64,000 nucleotides of DNA from Posidonia oceanica (Eukaryota > Streptophyta > Magnoliopsida > Alismatales > Posidoniaceae): NCBI GenBank assembly GCA_037176725.1, contig JAZBRS010000054.1:10310001-10374000 (forward strand), read 5' to 3'. Positions 11,094 to 24,500 of this stretch are shown in pieces. The position numbers and the translations under genes were made by a program. The notes beneath the pieces were generated by a model that saw nothing but the letters and a program-made list of their open reading frames with translations, had not been told where the DNA came from and did not search any database. Each line of letters starts with the position of its first letter. Position 1 is the stretch's first letter.

Positions 11094-14018
11094 TAACAAC
11101 TACTAACAACAACTTGATCAAGCTTAACCTCAAGCACTAAACTTACTTTCACTTAAACAACCTTTACTCACCCTCTCCTCCAAATGTGGTCCATACTAAG
11201 ATTTTAGTATTTTTTTAAAACATTAAATTAAAGTTTTTGATATTTGAAGATTTATTTCATGTTATTTGGTAGGAATTATACCTATTATTATTATCATGCT
11301 AAGCAACTAGGATTTTATGATGTAATTAAAACACTAAAAATAGAATTGTATTAATTTAAGTTTGACTTAGTATTTTATGTAAAACTTGTTATAATAATAA
11401 TTATTATCATCAAACTTAATTTAAGGATTTATATTAAGTTAAGAATTTCCTTTTTGTTAGTCTACTTTATGTAGTATATTTACTTTCTTAATTTAGTTGA
11501 CTTTGATTCAAATTCTGATAAGTATGTTTTTCTTTTGTTTAATGGTAGATTAAGGTTTTTAATCTCATGTATTCAACTTTAGTCACTTACTAACTAATTT
11601 TATCCATGCTAATTTGCTAGTATTAATACCTTAATATAAAAATTAAAATTTTTGATATTATTATGTTAATTACAGTTGTGTAATTATAGTTTAATATATT
11701 GTTAATAGTGATCATGTTGTTATTCTAGTTTCATATGATTTAATATTAATTTGGTGTATTCTTTAGATATAGTTAATATATGATGCAATTTGAAAGAAGA
11801 ATGAAAAATAATGATTATTAAAGGTATTGAAGCAAGATGTGGATGGATATTTTGGTAAATTTCTTGTCACATAACATCTATCTAACACAATGTCAATCAA
11901 ATGCTAACATGCTAATGGAAACAAAGAATTGAACTCAATGAGGGTATTAAGAGAAGTATACTAAGTAAAAGACTATTAGGAGAATTGTCAAGTTTTTCAT
12001 AGGTATTAGAACAAAAAACCCATAATAAATTTCAAACCTCTTGTTGTTCCGAAAATCTGAAGCTTACGTTTCAAATGTTCTCCTTGATCTTTTGCCCAAA
12101 AAAGGTGCTCCTGTTTTTACGCAAATAATCATTAATTCAGTTGGTGAAGCAAATCTAATGTCTATTAGACTGAACTGAAGATTTATTTGTCTGCTAGAAA
12201 CAAAAATCATGTGACAGCTGATCTGAACTACAGGTTGAATCCTTCCAATGCAGAAGCTCCCTTTCATCCCAGAAATTTTGCACACTCCAAATAGAACCCA
12301 TATGACGCATTGAACGGTTAAAATACTTCATCACTCAACTAAGCGGATTCTGAAAAACCGTATGGGTCCTTGATGAACCCAACCACCATGATAGTTTACA
12401 CACACACACACACACAGACAACACTCTTTTAACCATCACGATTGAACAAAAGGACTACCAATTTCTTGCACTCGACTCAGCTGCGACCAAGGAAAAACAC
12501 CCAAACCAGTAGACCACAGATATAAACAACAAAGCAGGAACTAATGAGCTATATAAACCAGATACAGTCCAGATCCAAAGTGAAAGTAACGAGGACCCCT
12601 TTTATTGGGTCATCACTGATATCCATTAACGGATATGGTTACCAAACAACAGATTCCATTGGTTGCAATATTAAGCACAGGCAGGCAGGATAGCTAGGCA
12701 CTTCCACTTCTGTTTTACAGATAAGAAATTTTTGATAAACCGAAGAGAAACATGTGCTCCTCCCTACATACAAATGTGCCATATCATAACGTACTGAACA
12801 AATTACATACATCACAGTAGACACTGCTTTCTCGAATCAAAAAAAAAAAACAGACGCTGCTTTCCACTATACAAATGCAACAGAAAAAGGTTGCCCTGTC
12901 GACATTCATCTGTATGTATCACTACTACTATTTTCTCACCCCTTCACAGTTATTTTTTGAAAAGATACATCACAATATGCATGTTGACAAGTAAAATAAC
13001 CAGCATTATTAAGATCTACTTAAGTTAAGTAGCCTTCAAATTAACATATGCTTACCTCCATAAATGCAGGTAATTCATGAATAGGTAAAAATAATAGTGC
13101 TGTCATGCCTAGGAAATTCAATGGAGTAAGTGTAACAATACAGCGTCAAAGAAGAATAAAAACATTATAAGCAGAGATTTTCAAAGAAAAATCCAAAGCA
13201 ACTGTCTCAACTAAAAGCTATAAACAACTAAGCTCTCATTAGAATTCTGTGCCATACTGTCTTTGAATTCATGGCCGTCAGAATGATCTTTCTTTACATA
13301 CATGAAAGGTGAATACCTATACCATGACCAATCTGGCTAAGAAGCAGAAACATGTGGCAACTGGTGATACTCCTTAGCCTTGCTTCACCAGTATGAATAA
13401 TGCTTCTACGGTGAATATCAATACCACGATCAATCTGGCTATGTAGAAACATGTGGCAACTGATGATACTCCTTGGCTTTGCTCCGCCAGTATGAATAAT
13501 GATTCTAACAGCTAACAGCCACATGATCAATTAATAACCAATACGTCTAAGTCTTTGCCAAAAAAAAAAACAGAGACGAGGATTTATGAAGGAAAAGATC
13601 TGGAATCATCAAAAGATACAGAGAGTCAATGAAAATCTTTCGCCACATATGTGCAGGATTGTATGATACAGTTCTGCAACTAGTGTGACTGGCTTACTGC
13701 ACATCATTATATCAGTTTACTACTAAAACTAAGCAATTATTCCCAGCTATATGAAAACTCAAAGCCTCACTCAAGAGTCAAGAAAGACCAGATGTATGTA
13801 AACAACACCAACGCCAACAAATGCATTAAAAAAAGCAATATTTTCACTTCATCAGAGGGTTCAATACCATTAAAAATCTCAATTAGCAGCAAAGGTTAAA
13901 GCTTACACAATTAACCCTTGTCTTGTGGATTTCTATCAATACCAAAGGAATACAATTTTAACAAACTAAATAAAATCACCAGAAAAGTTACCACATTACC
14001 TCAATCACAACTGCAGTC
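11094..14018. other. Intergenic and ISY1 3' flank
   Basis: AT-rich intergenic DNA runs to about 12000. Mixed sequence then reaches the ISY1 stop codon. There is a short (CA)n at 12398-12416 and a tandem duplication at 13309-13510. GAGGTAATG just after the ISY1 stop (reading minus) could be a 3'-UTR splice donor, but I could not fix an acceptor. No other gene is recognised. Confidence 0.4.
13309..13510. repeat. Tandem duplication, 102-bp period, two copies
   Basis: Copies at 13309-13410 and 13411-13510 share GTGAATA, CAATCTGGCTA, GAAACATGTGGCAACTG, GATACTCCTT and CCAGTATGAATAATG, with scattered substitutions. They lie downstream of ISY1, possibly in its 3' UTR. No function is evident. Confidence 0.8.
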
Positions 14019-14927
14019 CTATCTCTGAACATTAAGCATAGACTTGGCTTCGCTCTGCTCCACCATCAGCTCGTCACTCGTATACTTGCTCAACAACTCC
14101 ACCTTCTTCTTCTCCAAAACCATCCTCTCAATCTCCTTCTCGTCTGGCAACGGCACGTGAACAACAAACTCCTGTTCCTTCCTCCTCTCCTTCTCCTCCT
14201 CCTCCTTTTCCTTCCTCTCCTCCTCAACCACATCCTCCTCCCCCTCGAACAGTATTTCCCCAACCGCCGGCCCAATGCTCGCCACCTCCCCGCTCCTAAC
14301 CGCCTTCCTCGCCTCCTTCCGTATCGCCTCCATCCTCTGCCACTCCGCCACCGCCTGCTTCCTCATCTCCGCCTCCGCAGGCCCCTCCAACTTCTCCAAG
14401 ATCCCGTCTTCATCGTCCCTGTACCCGTAGTAACTCGCGTCGATCCTCTTGTATATCTCGTACCGCGTCCTCCGCTTCCTCAACTCCGGGGGCTTCTCAA
14501 ACAGCTCCTTCACACCGGGCAGCTTCTTCGCGGCACCGAAGTAGCGGTATCCGGGGCCTCGGCCGCTGGGGTTGGGGACATCAACGATGTTCCCCTCGAG
14601 ATCCGTCATCTTGGCCGTGTGCCTGATGTAGTTGGGCCCGCCGAGCTCGATGATGCGTCGCTCCCAGTGGACGCGCTCGCGGAGGAGCTTGTTGATCTCG
14701 TCGTTGAGGTCGCGGAGGCGGTGCTCCCCGAGCCCCTCGTTCTGGATCTCGGCGACCTTGACACCGATCTCCCGGAGGATCTCGCCCCGCCACCTGTCGG
14801 CGTCGGCGAGGTCGCGGCACTCGGAGGCGAGGTAGGGGCGGCGCTCCCTGGGCTTCTTCTTCTCCTCGTTCTTCATCGTGATGAAGCGGTTCAGCATCGA
14901 CTGCGCCTTCTCCTCGTTCCGGGCCAT
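14019..14927 (-). CDS. ISY1: Pre-mRNA-splicing factor ISY1 homolog (302 aa, single exon)
   Basis: One uninterrupted frame begins MARNEEKAQSMLNRFITMKN, the conserved ISY1 N-terminus. It continues through SECRDLADADRWRGEILREI, NDEINKLLRERVHWERRI, GGPNYIRH and RGPGYRYFGAAKKLPGVKEL. The C-terminal third is charged and probably coiled (EEERKEKEEEEKERRKEQE). Length matches plant ISY1, which is also intronless in Arabidopsis as I recall. The family is part of the NineTeen complex (Prp19-associated) of the spliceosome and acts in the nucleus around the first catalytic step. GC content is very high in the 5' half and falls toward the 3' end. The antisense strand carries a 278-aa leucine-rich ORF that is only a shadow of this composition. 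The gene is intact. Confidence 0.95.
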   Translation of the reverse strand: MARNEEKAQSMLNRFITMKNEEKKKPRERRPYLASECRDLADADRWRGEILREIGVKVAEIQNEGLGEHRLRDLNDEINKLLRERVHWERRIIELGGPNYIRHTAKMTDLEGNIVDVPNPSGRGPGYRYFGAAKKLPGVKELFEKPPELRKRRTRYEIYKRIDASYYGYRDDEDGILEKLEGPAEAEMRKQAVAEWQRMEAIRKEARKAVRSGEVASIGPAVGEILFEGEEDVVEEERKEKEEEEKERRKEQEFVVHVPLPDEKEIERMVLEKKKVELLSKYTSDELMVEQSEAKSMLNVQR

Positions 14928-15399
14928 CTTGGCGGGAGAGGTGGAAGAGAAACCCTAGGTTCTAGTGGAGAAGGAGAGTCTGGGCGGGGGTGAGTTGAGA
15001 CCCAAAGCTAGTACCAGAGTCGAATATCTGGCAGTGTGTTTTGTAATATATATACTGCCCGACTCATCTGTTCAGAAGCACCTTGACAATCGTGTCCCAT
15101 TTCATCTCACAACAATTTTTTTTTTTGTAACAATAATATGTTTTTTTTTTAGGGATTGTAACAATAATATGTAGATAGATAAATCTCGGAGCATAAGATT
15201 TTGCAAAGGTTAATGACTTATATTAATATATGAGTATTATCACAAGATAATGTTTTCGTGATCACAAAAATCATATCCTCAGGTAAATGAGGGATGACCG
15301 CAAATATAATACTAACAAAGTTAAGACCGTAGAAATAAGTCCATAACTCAAGAATAGGCTATGAAAAAATGGCCAACCAAAAAGAAAAGTTAAAATTGC

Positions 15400-17640
15400 C
15401 AAAAAACTTTTCAATTTCCTGAAGATAGTCAATTGTTAGAACCATTTAAAGAAGGAGTCTGACTCAATTGTCAAATTTGGGCCTCTAGGAATAACCTTAA
15501 GAGTCATGAATATACCAATAGAAGTGGCAATAGTTTGAGCTGCATGGTTTACTTAGACTTGGTCCCACTCCTGCTGCATATCCTGTATAGTTTGAGAAAT
15601 AGTCTCAAACTCTTGACCTGATAAGAGATTATCTACCCAACTAGTCATTAGATTTAAAATCTGAAATAAGATTGAAAATAAATTCCTACACTGATTTCTA
15701 AAAATCATAAAATTCCTATTCATCCATATACTCCAAATAACAGCTACAATGAGCATGTTCCAGCAATACAAACTCAAATTAAACTTAACACAAGTAAACA
15801 AGGAGAAGATATCACTGATATAGATATTACTTATGTAGTTATAGTTATGAAGAAAAAAACCCCAAACTGCCAAAGCAACCGGACAGTACAAAAAAATATG
15901 AGTCGTAGTTTCCAAATCATATACACAAAAAATACAATTAATTGGGTCAGTCCACCCATTCCTAGCTAAATTTTCTCTAGATAGAATTTTATCGTGCATA
16001 ACAAGCCATGCAAAAAAAATTATTTTTAATGACACAACTTTTCCAAATATTATACCTGAACTGAAATCTAAATCCTCCATCATTTAACATAACATAACAA
16101 CTTTTAATCGAAAAAATATTATCTACTGTGAGAGTCCATAGAATATTGTCGTCCTCAAAACTTAACTCAAGGGACTCCATAATGTTAATAAATTGATGCA
16201 GCTGTAATGAAATTCGGTTGGCATTAAAAGATCTGATACTGTGGCTGTTAAAAATACCACTGTGATTTGTCTTGAATTTTGAAAGCATTCTATCCACAGT
16301 ATATTTTTTATTTGTAGAGATCTTGTTTAGATTAGGTAATGCATATTTCAAAACAATGTTGTTGACCAATTTGCTTTTCCAGAATATAGTTTTTTCCCCA
16401 TTATTCACACTAAATAGAGAAAAAGCATTTACAATAGGAAAGCAGGTTCTAAGTTCTTGTCAAAGTGGAGAAGTCTTGTTTGACGCCACATTTAAAAGAG
16501 TATCAGATTGATTATGAAAGAAATATTTACTTTTAACTAACTCAGGCCACTTGAGATACAAGTTATTTGCAAGCAACTGCCAAAGCAATTTACAATTTAG
16601 TACTAAGCTAAAATTCCTTAAATTAATAATACTCAGCCCATACTGTTCCTTACTTTTACAAATATTATGCCACTTAGCCAAATAATAACCTCTAGTAGCA
16701 CTTGAAGAGGACTTTCAAAGGAATTGACGGCGAATTCTATCAATTTCCTGCTCCACCTTCACTGAAAGGTGAAGGATAGATTAGTAATAAGTGGAGATTG
16801 CTGACAAGACGGAGTTGACTAAAGTTAATCTACCTCCAATGGATAAGTATTTGGCCTTCCAAGTGTCTAACTTGGCTGTAAGTTTGTCCAATACTAGTGA
16901 CCAATCATTATAAGATGCCATTTTGTAGTGTAGAGACAAACCCAAGTATTTGATTGGAAGGGACATAGCATTACAGTCTAAAATACTACAGAACCTATTG
17001 AGCAAATCTTTTGAAATGCCAATTCTTGTGAGAGACGATTTACTAAAGTTTATTTTCAAGCCCTAGCAAGTCTGGAAGCAACAAAGAATTCTTTTGAGAT
17101 TAACCACACACTCCTCAGTAGGGACTATAAAAATAAGAGTGTCATCAGCATATTGGTTATTTATTACATTAGGCATAGAGTGGGGGAATTGGCTTCCGAT
17201 AATAAGCTTATTTTATCTCCCCAAGTGCTAGCATTCTATTAAGTATGTGAGTGGTAATAATGAATAAAAGTAGGGATAAAGGATCACCTTACCTAAGATC
17301 ATTGGAAGCTCCAAAGAACCCCTTGAGAGATCCATTGACTAATATAGAGAATTTGACTGTACTGATACACATCCTGATCCATTTTATCTATTTTTCTCCA
17401 CATTTTAATCCTCTAAGTGTGCTAATGATAAAATCTCAATTGACATTATCGAAGACCTTCTCAAAGTTAAATTTGAATAGAATACCATAAATCTAAGAAT
17501 TGTGCATAAAATACAGTGTCTCTTGAGTAACCAAAAAACAATTACTAATATTACAATCTCAAACCATAAGATTAGAGTCAACAACTTCACCGTAAGACTC
17601 ACAGTACACTACTCTTGCACCCATTGGTGCGTCTTGCTTG
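15400..17640 (-). pseudogene. 5'-truncated LINE: RT C-terminus and zinc-binding domain
   Basis: Reading minus, the order is a broken RT piece with EKVFDNVN and ISTLRGLK near 17400-17470; then 17059-16781 with the LINE RT C-terminal segment LPIKYLGLSLHYKMASYNDW and LTAKLDTWKAKYLSIGGRLT; then 16681-15989 with KSKEQYGLSIINLR; then 16083-15553 with the zf-RVT-type zinc-binding region (FAWLVMHDKILSRENL, CIFCVYDLETTTHIFLYCP). Several frameshifts and stops separate the blocks. The endonuclease and the first part of RT are missing, the usual product of incomplete target-primed reverse transcription. The 3' end was not located precisely; T-rich sequence near 15118-15150 is a possible poly(A) tail but may be unrelated. 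Confidence 0.8.
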
Positions 17641-18586
17641 ACATCCATTATTACGGTGTTCATATCTAATTCTCGTATTTAAGTTGCAAGGATTGACTAA
17701 AATGATCATTCGTGGTAGCTCAAATACAATTCTAAAACGGTGGAAAAATGTCGTGCATCTTAGTGTTGAAAATTCTTTGCTAATATTGTTGTGAAACAGA
17801 TTCGTATCAATTTGTTGCTATGTCCCTGTCAACGGTCTTAAATTGGTTAATTACAGGATTGTACATAACTTTTCATAATAACGAGTCTTTTTGTTAGGCT
17901 TGTCGATAGTAATCATTTACCCATCTTTACTATGACATCAAATTCTTGCTAGAGCATGCAATGGTGTCGAAACAATTTCATACAAAGGACTACCTTTTAG
18001 TGACAAAGATGAACAAAGCAGAAGCAATTGCTTGTTAACTAGTATACAAAGCCTTGATCCGGTACGATCTGGGTTTTTTTTATAACAGTGAAAACAACGA
18101 TAATGTCAGTCGGACCAGTATGAGCCCAAACCGTAGTGGAATTTTTGTTATAGTATGCATTACAATTGTGGACTCTTAGATCCAGTGTAAGATCGTCATC
18201 CCAAACAAGGACGGACCAGCATTTTCCTGTGAAGTATGGAATTGTTTTTCTCTTTCAACAAGGCAAAACATGAAAATAAACAGAGATCTGAGGACCAAGA
18301 TCTTGTAATTGAAAACGTGTGAAGCATGAAACTGTAACCTATACTGTTCTAAATATCCACAACACCCAAATGCCTATCCAAAAGTCTTATATTTCACGTA
18401 CTACATGTACACATCTAAAACAGATGTGATATTTTTCCCCTGTATTCCGAAAATAATAAAAATAAATATGCAGGTAAATGATATACACGACTTTACACCA
18501 GAAAATAAATATGACAACATGGATACCAAATAATAACACGAAGAAAAGAACAAGAAAATGTAATGACCAAAAAAATCATCTGTTTC
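17641..18586. other. SEC5 3' flank
   Basis: The sequence between the LINE remnant and the SEC5 stop codon shows no recognised coding potential. The part next to 18586 should contain the SEC5 3' UTR and poly(A) signal (minus strand). Confidence 0.4.
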
Positions 18587-21500
18587 TCATCTGCGTCTTT
18601 GCCGGGAGAAGGAACCCACAGGCTGAGCTGTTCGGTAACTTAGCGAATTTGCTGGCTGTTTGAAAGAAGTGTAAGAATAAGCAGGTTTTGGAACTTCCTT
18701 TACTGGGGTTGGACGAAGAGAGGGCTCCAGGAAGCATGATATATTTAGACGAGTCCTTCCAATTTCCTCTTCCAAGAGCTCATCTTTGAATTGTAGAGCG
18801 AGGGCCTACAAAACGAAGAAGGCATGAATGTTTTGTTAAACACCCGTCATAGCAGTGTTAAAGATCTTTAAAAGAAATCATGCACAGAATAACCAGAGTC
18901 AGCAGTAAATGTGCTTCATCAGTATAATCTCAAAATGAAGTGCATAGAAAAATATGTCCCTGCAACCGGAATTCTATAAAGATATTTCAAATGTCTATCA
19001 CAAAAGTCAAATTCTTAAATAACAAGATATCTCATAAATATAAAAGTATAGTGTTACCTTTTACAAAATTGAACTATTGTATGAAAAAATTCTACACCAA
19101 TTGCAATTCAAACCCACAAACCCTCACTCGGCACAATAGTCACTTGGGATGAAAGTACGATAATTGTTGTTCTAGTAATAGCAATAGTCCCCAACTATTA
19201 AACTACTAAACCATTCGCCGTTGCCTACAAAGAAATGGCAATACAACTCCTAACTAGTAAATCATCCACTTTTGTCTACAAGGAATAGAAAAAACTACTT
19301 GCATCAGCAACACTTCAAGAAAACTTTTTGTGATGCTAGTGTAGGTCATTAAAAGCTAAACAGTTTCTTTATTTTTGAGTGACACAAGCTTACTCAAACT
19401 TGTGCTCATTACACTGCATATTGGCTGACTGTAAGAAATCGGCAAGGTTATTTAAAAGTAGCCTGGTTTCTGGATTTTTTATTAATATACCATCCCCGGT
19501 TAAAGAGGCAACTGAAACAATTCTAACAAGGACAAATGACAGTGGCATTCCACAAAGAAAGTTTTGGCAAGTAAAAAACAGAATATAGAATACTAACAAG
19601 CTACAGTATCTTACAATTAAGTCATCCGGAGACACAGTTCCAGCTTGTTGTCTGTCATCAATCATTGCATCTTCGCTTCCACGGGTAGGTCGGCGGTTGT
19701 GTCCTGGAGTTTCAGAGGACTCGATCACACTTTCAGAGGCTTTGTTCAACAGCAAATCTTGAAAAGACTTGAATGATTCACTTGCTTCAGAAGAGAAATA
19801 AGCACCCAGAACAGTTTCAAAGTAATCAAGCTGCAGAAGGGATAAGATTGACCATTTATATAAATGATCAGATTCTCCAATGTAAGTGCAGTAAAATTTC
19901 GTTAAAAACCCATTCTATATTTATACACTAGATAAATTCATATATAACAAAAAAGGTGTGGAATTTTTTCTATTGTACTATATGTTCACCTCGAGCATGA
20001 GTTGACAAAAGCCATTTGAGTCCAGTGATTTCAAGTGTTTTCCACTGTGTTCATGAAAGAGGCTGATAAAAGTGTCCATCAAGCCTTCCACCAAGGTACC
20101 TAAAGTCTTGTCTAAAAGGGGCTTGGCACCAGAAGAAACCTGAAACCGAAAAATATGTAATATGATTACTTAATCACAGGCATTCATGTGACTAATATAG
20201 ATACTAGCCATTAGTGAATTCACTAAAAAAGAAGCTAAAGACTTCTTTCAAGCTAGGTAGATTCTGTTCAAAAATTGCATAGAATGCAAGGAATCTGCAA
20301 CATGTGATACCTCTGCATGTACAGACACAACAGTGTTCATCAACTCAATAGTTGCATCTCGGATACCCTGCATGGTTTAGACCATGAGTACTCTAAAAGT
20401 AAATATAGAGGTTAAGATGAACAACAGTTAAAAGTATCGTCAAAACATTCACCAAAATTTCCACTGTAGCTTTACCTGGACTGCAGGTGCCCCTCCCCAT
20501 TGAATACCAGCATCAAACAGATAGCTTAAAGCAGCAGTTCTAATATTTTTTGCCTGGTAAAATAAAAGTAACAGCCTTTAGAAGCAGCCAGATAAACATG
20601 TACAAAGAGAAGATAAGAAATGGGAGCTTGCTCATACTAGGCAAGAAAAGGGAGAAAAGATGCAAATAAATTTCCTTAGATGTTCACATCAGGTTTAAAG
20701 TGGTTGAAGGCTGTTGTGAATAGCTTGAATCACATATAGATCCTTTAGACTGATCAGTCACGTGATATTATAGGAAAAAGTTGTCTGTAACTGCTCAAGT
20801 TGAAAAGTTTCTCAAAGACACCTTGGAGCTTAGAAAAGGATTATAGCTTGAAATAACCTAGAATGTGGACCAAATTCAAAAATACTTTTGGGGGGTCCAA
20901 CACAGGTTTTAAGATAAACTTGTCCTAACTGCCTCTTCAGGGAAAGATCAACACACCTTGTACACAAGATGCAGCATAACTAAGATATGCTCTTCCTAGA
21001 AGTGCTGCTAACATCTAATGCCTAATTTTAAGTTTTATAAAATATAAACATGAGGTGTTATCTAATTCTGGACCAACCATCCCATTTATAAAATAAAAAT
21101 ATGTGCAGCAATTTTTTTATTATTGCTTGGTCCAGGATATTGCCTCCATCACATTATTCAATTAGCTATGACATAAATTAATGAACGATAACAAGCTCGA
21201 AACTCACAGGGATTGGGTCCACTAACTTGATTATTCTGTGATGAATCTTACTTGTCATATTCCCAATCAACAACACAAACATTGGAAGCAGGAAAGTTCA
21301 ACATTAAATAAAGCAATTAATTTTTGACATAAAAAATTAACACGAGTTTTACACCTTTATCTTAGAAAGACAATACCTTTGCAAACGTGTATTGTTCGAG
21401 AACTTTTTCTTCAAGTGCCGAAAATGACATCACCAAGTCACGGATATCGGCATACTGTTCATCCTTTCCTCTAGAGTGATCAGGTAAATCAGGAGAAAGT

Positions 21501-24500
21501 AATAGAACTAGTGAGTAAAAGAGTATGACAAAAATGCATACTGAAAGCACTTCTCAGCAATTAACATGTTGCGACAACACTCTTTCTTCATTGCTTCTTA
21601 TAGATCCAAATTTCACAGAAACAAACTTACAATATCAAAACTTATTATCAATTTATATGACTGTGACTTCAAAAGCAATCCACCACATATACCAAAATGG
21701 TCAAAAAAATAGAGTCCATTCCCATCTTAGGCCCCGTTTGGAACTACAAAGCTATATATTACAGCTTTTATTTCAACAGCTTTTTAGCTGGAACTGTTGT
21801 CTAATTGTGAAATAAATAGGATAGCTTTAAACCAAAGAAATTATTAGAATAGTTGGGTCATATGGATCCATATATGGGTATCCATTTACTATTATCATCT
21901 CCTACATATATGTGTAGGAGTCTTGTAATTTGCATTTTAGAAGTCTTTTAATAACAACAACATGGTATCAAGAGCCAAATCCTAATCCTAACCCACCAAC
22001 ACCCACTGCTGTCGCTGCAATAGCAGTCAGAGAGCCCCTTTTCCTCCATTGTTGCCACTATAGTGGCTTTCCAACGCTATCGCTGCCACCATAGCAACCA
22101 ACTACCATCGTCCACCTAGTAAGGACCCGTCGCCACCGTGCCACCACCGTTCGACCAGCCCATCCCTTGCTCCTCCCCTTCTCTTTGCCGACTGGCTAGT
22201 CCACCACCGCCGTTGACCCCCTCCCTTGCTCCACTCCTCTTCCCTAGGCCGCCACTAGGAAGGGTCGATTAACAGGCAGCTCTACCTGTGGTGATGTGAA
22301 GAAGCCTTTGCTCTTCTCATCCCTCTCTATCGCTCCACAACACCGTCATTATCGTTGTGTAGAGCCTTCTACTATTTGCTCCACACCGCCTTCCATGTAG
22401 AGCATTTGCCTATTCCACATGGCTGACGGATCAAAGCCTTTTATCGGTTCCACATCATCAAATTATCTGAGGAAGAATTTGGTTGGAACAACTATAAAGT
22501 TAAATGATACCAACTACATGATCTAATCTCAGTCAATCAAGATCTATTTAGGAGCTCAAAGAAAACTAAAACACATCAATAAAGACTCCTCCTGATGAGA
22601 AAGATCCCTCATATGAAGACTGATTTGCAAATGATTATTGTGTTCGATGATGGTTAATCAACAACTGAGAGGAACACATGTCCTTGTTTTTCTACCAACT
22701 ACAAAAAGGATCTGGGATATGTTACATGAACTTTATGGTCATGAGAAGAATATATCACGTGTATTTGAATTGTATAAGCAACTCTTCTCACTACAACAAG
22801 AAGAAATGTTTGTTACTGAGTTATACACAACTCTTCGTACTATTATAGACGAGTTGGATATCCACCAACCACTTGTTCTTGATGAGGAGAAGTTGAAAGA
22901 GTATCGCAAAGGTCTTGCTGTGACCAATTATATGTCTGCTCTTCGTCCAAAAATCAGTAGTTAGATCAGAAGTCAGATTTTTGGAGGCGACTTTGTTCCA
23001 TCACTGTCGTCGCCTTTCTCACATGTTCTACGCATCTTTACGGCAACATCGTCTTCCACACCAACAGTTGGATCCATTGATCGGTCTACTATGGCTGCCA
23101 CCTACAGTCGACGTGGTCGCCATCGAGACTCAAAGGACAATCATAGAGATGGAGAAAAATATATTCACTGTAGATGTACAAATCATGCTTAAGAGTAAGA
23201 GAAATGTTGGAAAAAATTTAGCAAACTTGCATGGACACAGATGATGATAGGCGATGTTGATTCTTGTGTTCAAGCACCGATAAAACTCACTCTTGATTCA
23301 CCCACTATGCATATTACTCAGGCAGAATATGAACAATTTCTACAACTCAAGGCAAGTCGGATTACACCCACTGCATTACATGCTACGACTTCAGGGTGCT
23401 TTCTTAGACTTTTCTGAAAATTCCTAGGTGTTAGATTCTAGTACTTCATCTCACATGGTAGATAGTAAAAATCTCTTTGTCACCAGTGTCCTATTATAGG
23501 AGTCGTCAAAGCTTCTCATTTTTCTCTTAAAAATGTTTTGTTGTTCCTAAATTTCCAATTAATTTGTTATCCATCAATAAGATAACCAAATCTCAAAATT
23601 ATTTTGTGACATTCTTTCTTTATCATTATACTTTTTAAAATCTGCAAACTAGAAAAAGGATTGATTTGAGCCATGAATGTAATGACACATAGCTACTGGA
23701 TCATGAAGATACTCCCAATTGTCTTGGTGCATCTACATCAGAGTCTCCCTTACTATGCCATTATGAGTTGGACCATCCATCACTTCAGAAACTTTAATAG
23801 GCTCTTCCATGAATGTCGTTCTCTTCTTTTGATTGTGAGTTGTATCAATTGGATAAGCATCATCCTGCTACCTTTTGAAGTAAACCTAATCCAGTTAATT
23901 ATAATAAGTTTGAATTGATCCCTTCATATATTTAAGGGCCTTGTCATCTTCCGTCAGAATATCGTTATTTTATTATTTTCATTGATGATTTCTCTAGAAC
24001 CACTTGGTTGTACCTTTCAAAGGACGGATATTATTAAAAAATTCTTCAATGAAATAAAGACCTAATTTTGTACTTTTGTTCATATACTTCAAATTGATAA
24101 TACTCTTGAATTTGTTCAACATTATGTAAAAAATTTCTACTCTTCTCAGGGTAATATTCTTCAGACTAGTTATGCTTATACATCCCAACAAAATGAGATA
24201 TTTAAGAGCAAACATCTTCATATGCTAGATATTGCTCGTACAATCATAATACAAATAAATATACTGAAATACTTATAGTCTGAGGCTGTTATGATTGCTG
24301 CCTACCTCATTAATAGGATGTCGTCTGTTGTTCTTCATGAGGGCATTCCTTTTTGAAGACTATGTCCTGATTATCCCACGTTTCACTTGCTACCTCATGT
24401 GTTTAGGAGTGTCTGTTTTGTGCAAACTTTAACTCCTAATCTTGACAAAATGTTTCCCAAGGTTGTGATATGTGTTTTTGTAGGCTACTCTAAGACTCAG

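Noticed and set aside
12064..12285. Possible gene fragment downstream of ISY1 (KKGAPVFTQIIINSVGEANL on plus)
   Set aside because: A short stretch looks protein-like, but stops follow quickly on both strands and no family was recognised.
14157..14993. 278-aa plus-strand ORF rich in leucine, proline and arginine
   Set aside because: It is the exact antisense of ISY1; its length comes from the GC-rich, codon-biased sense gene.
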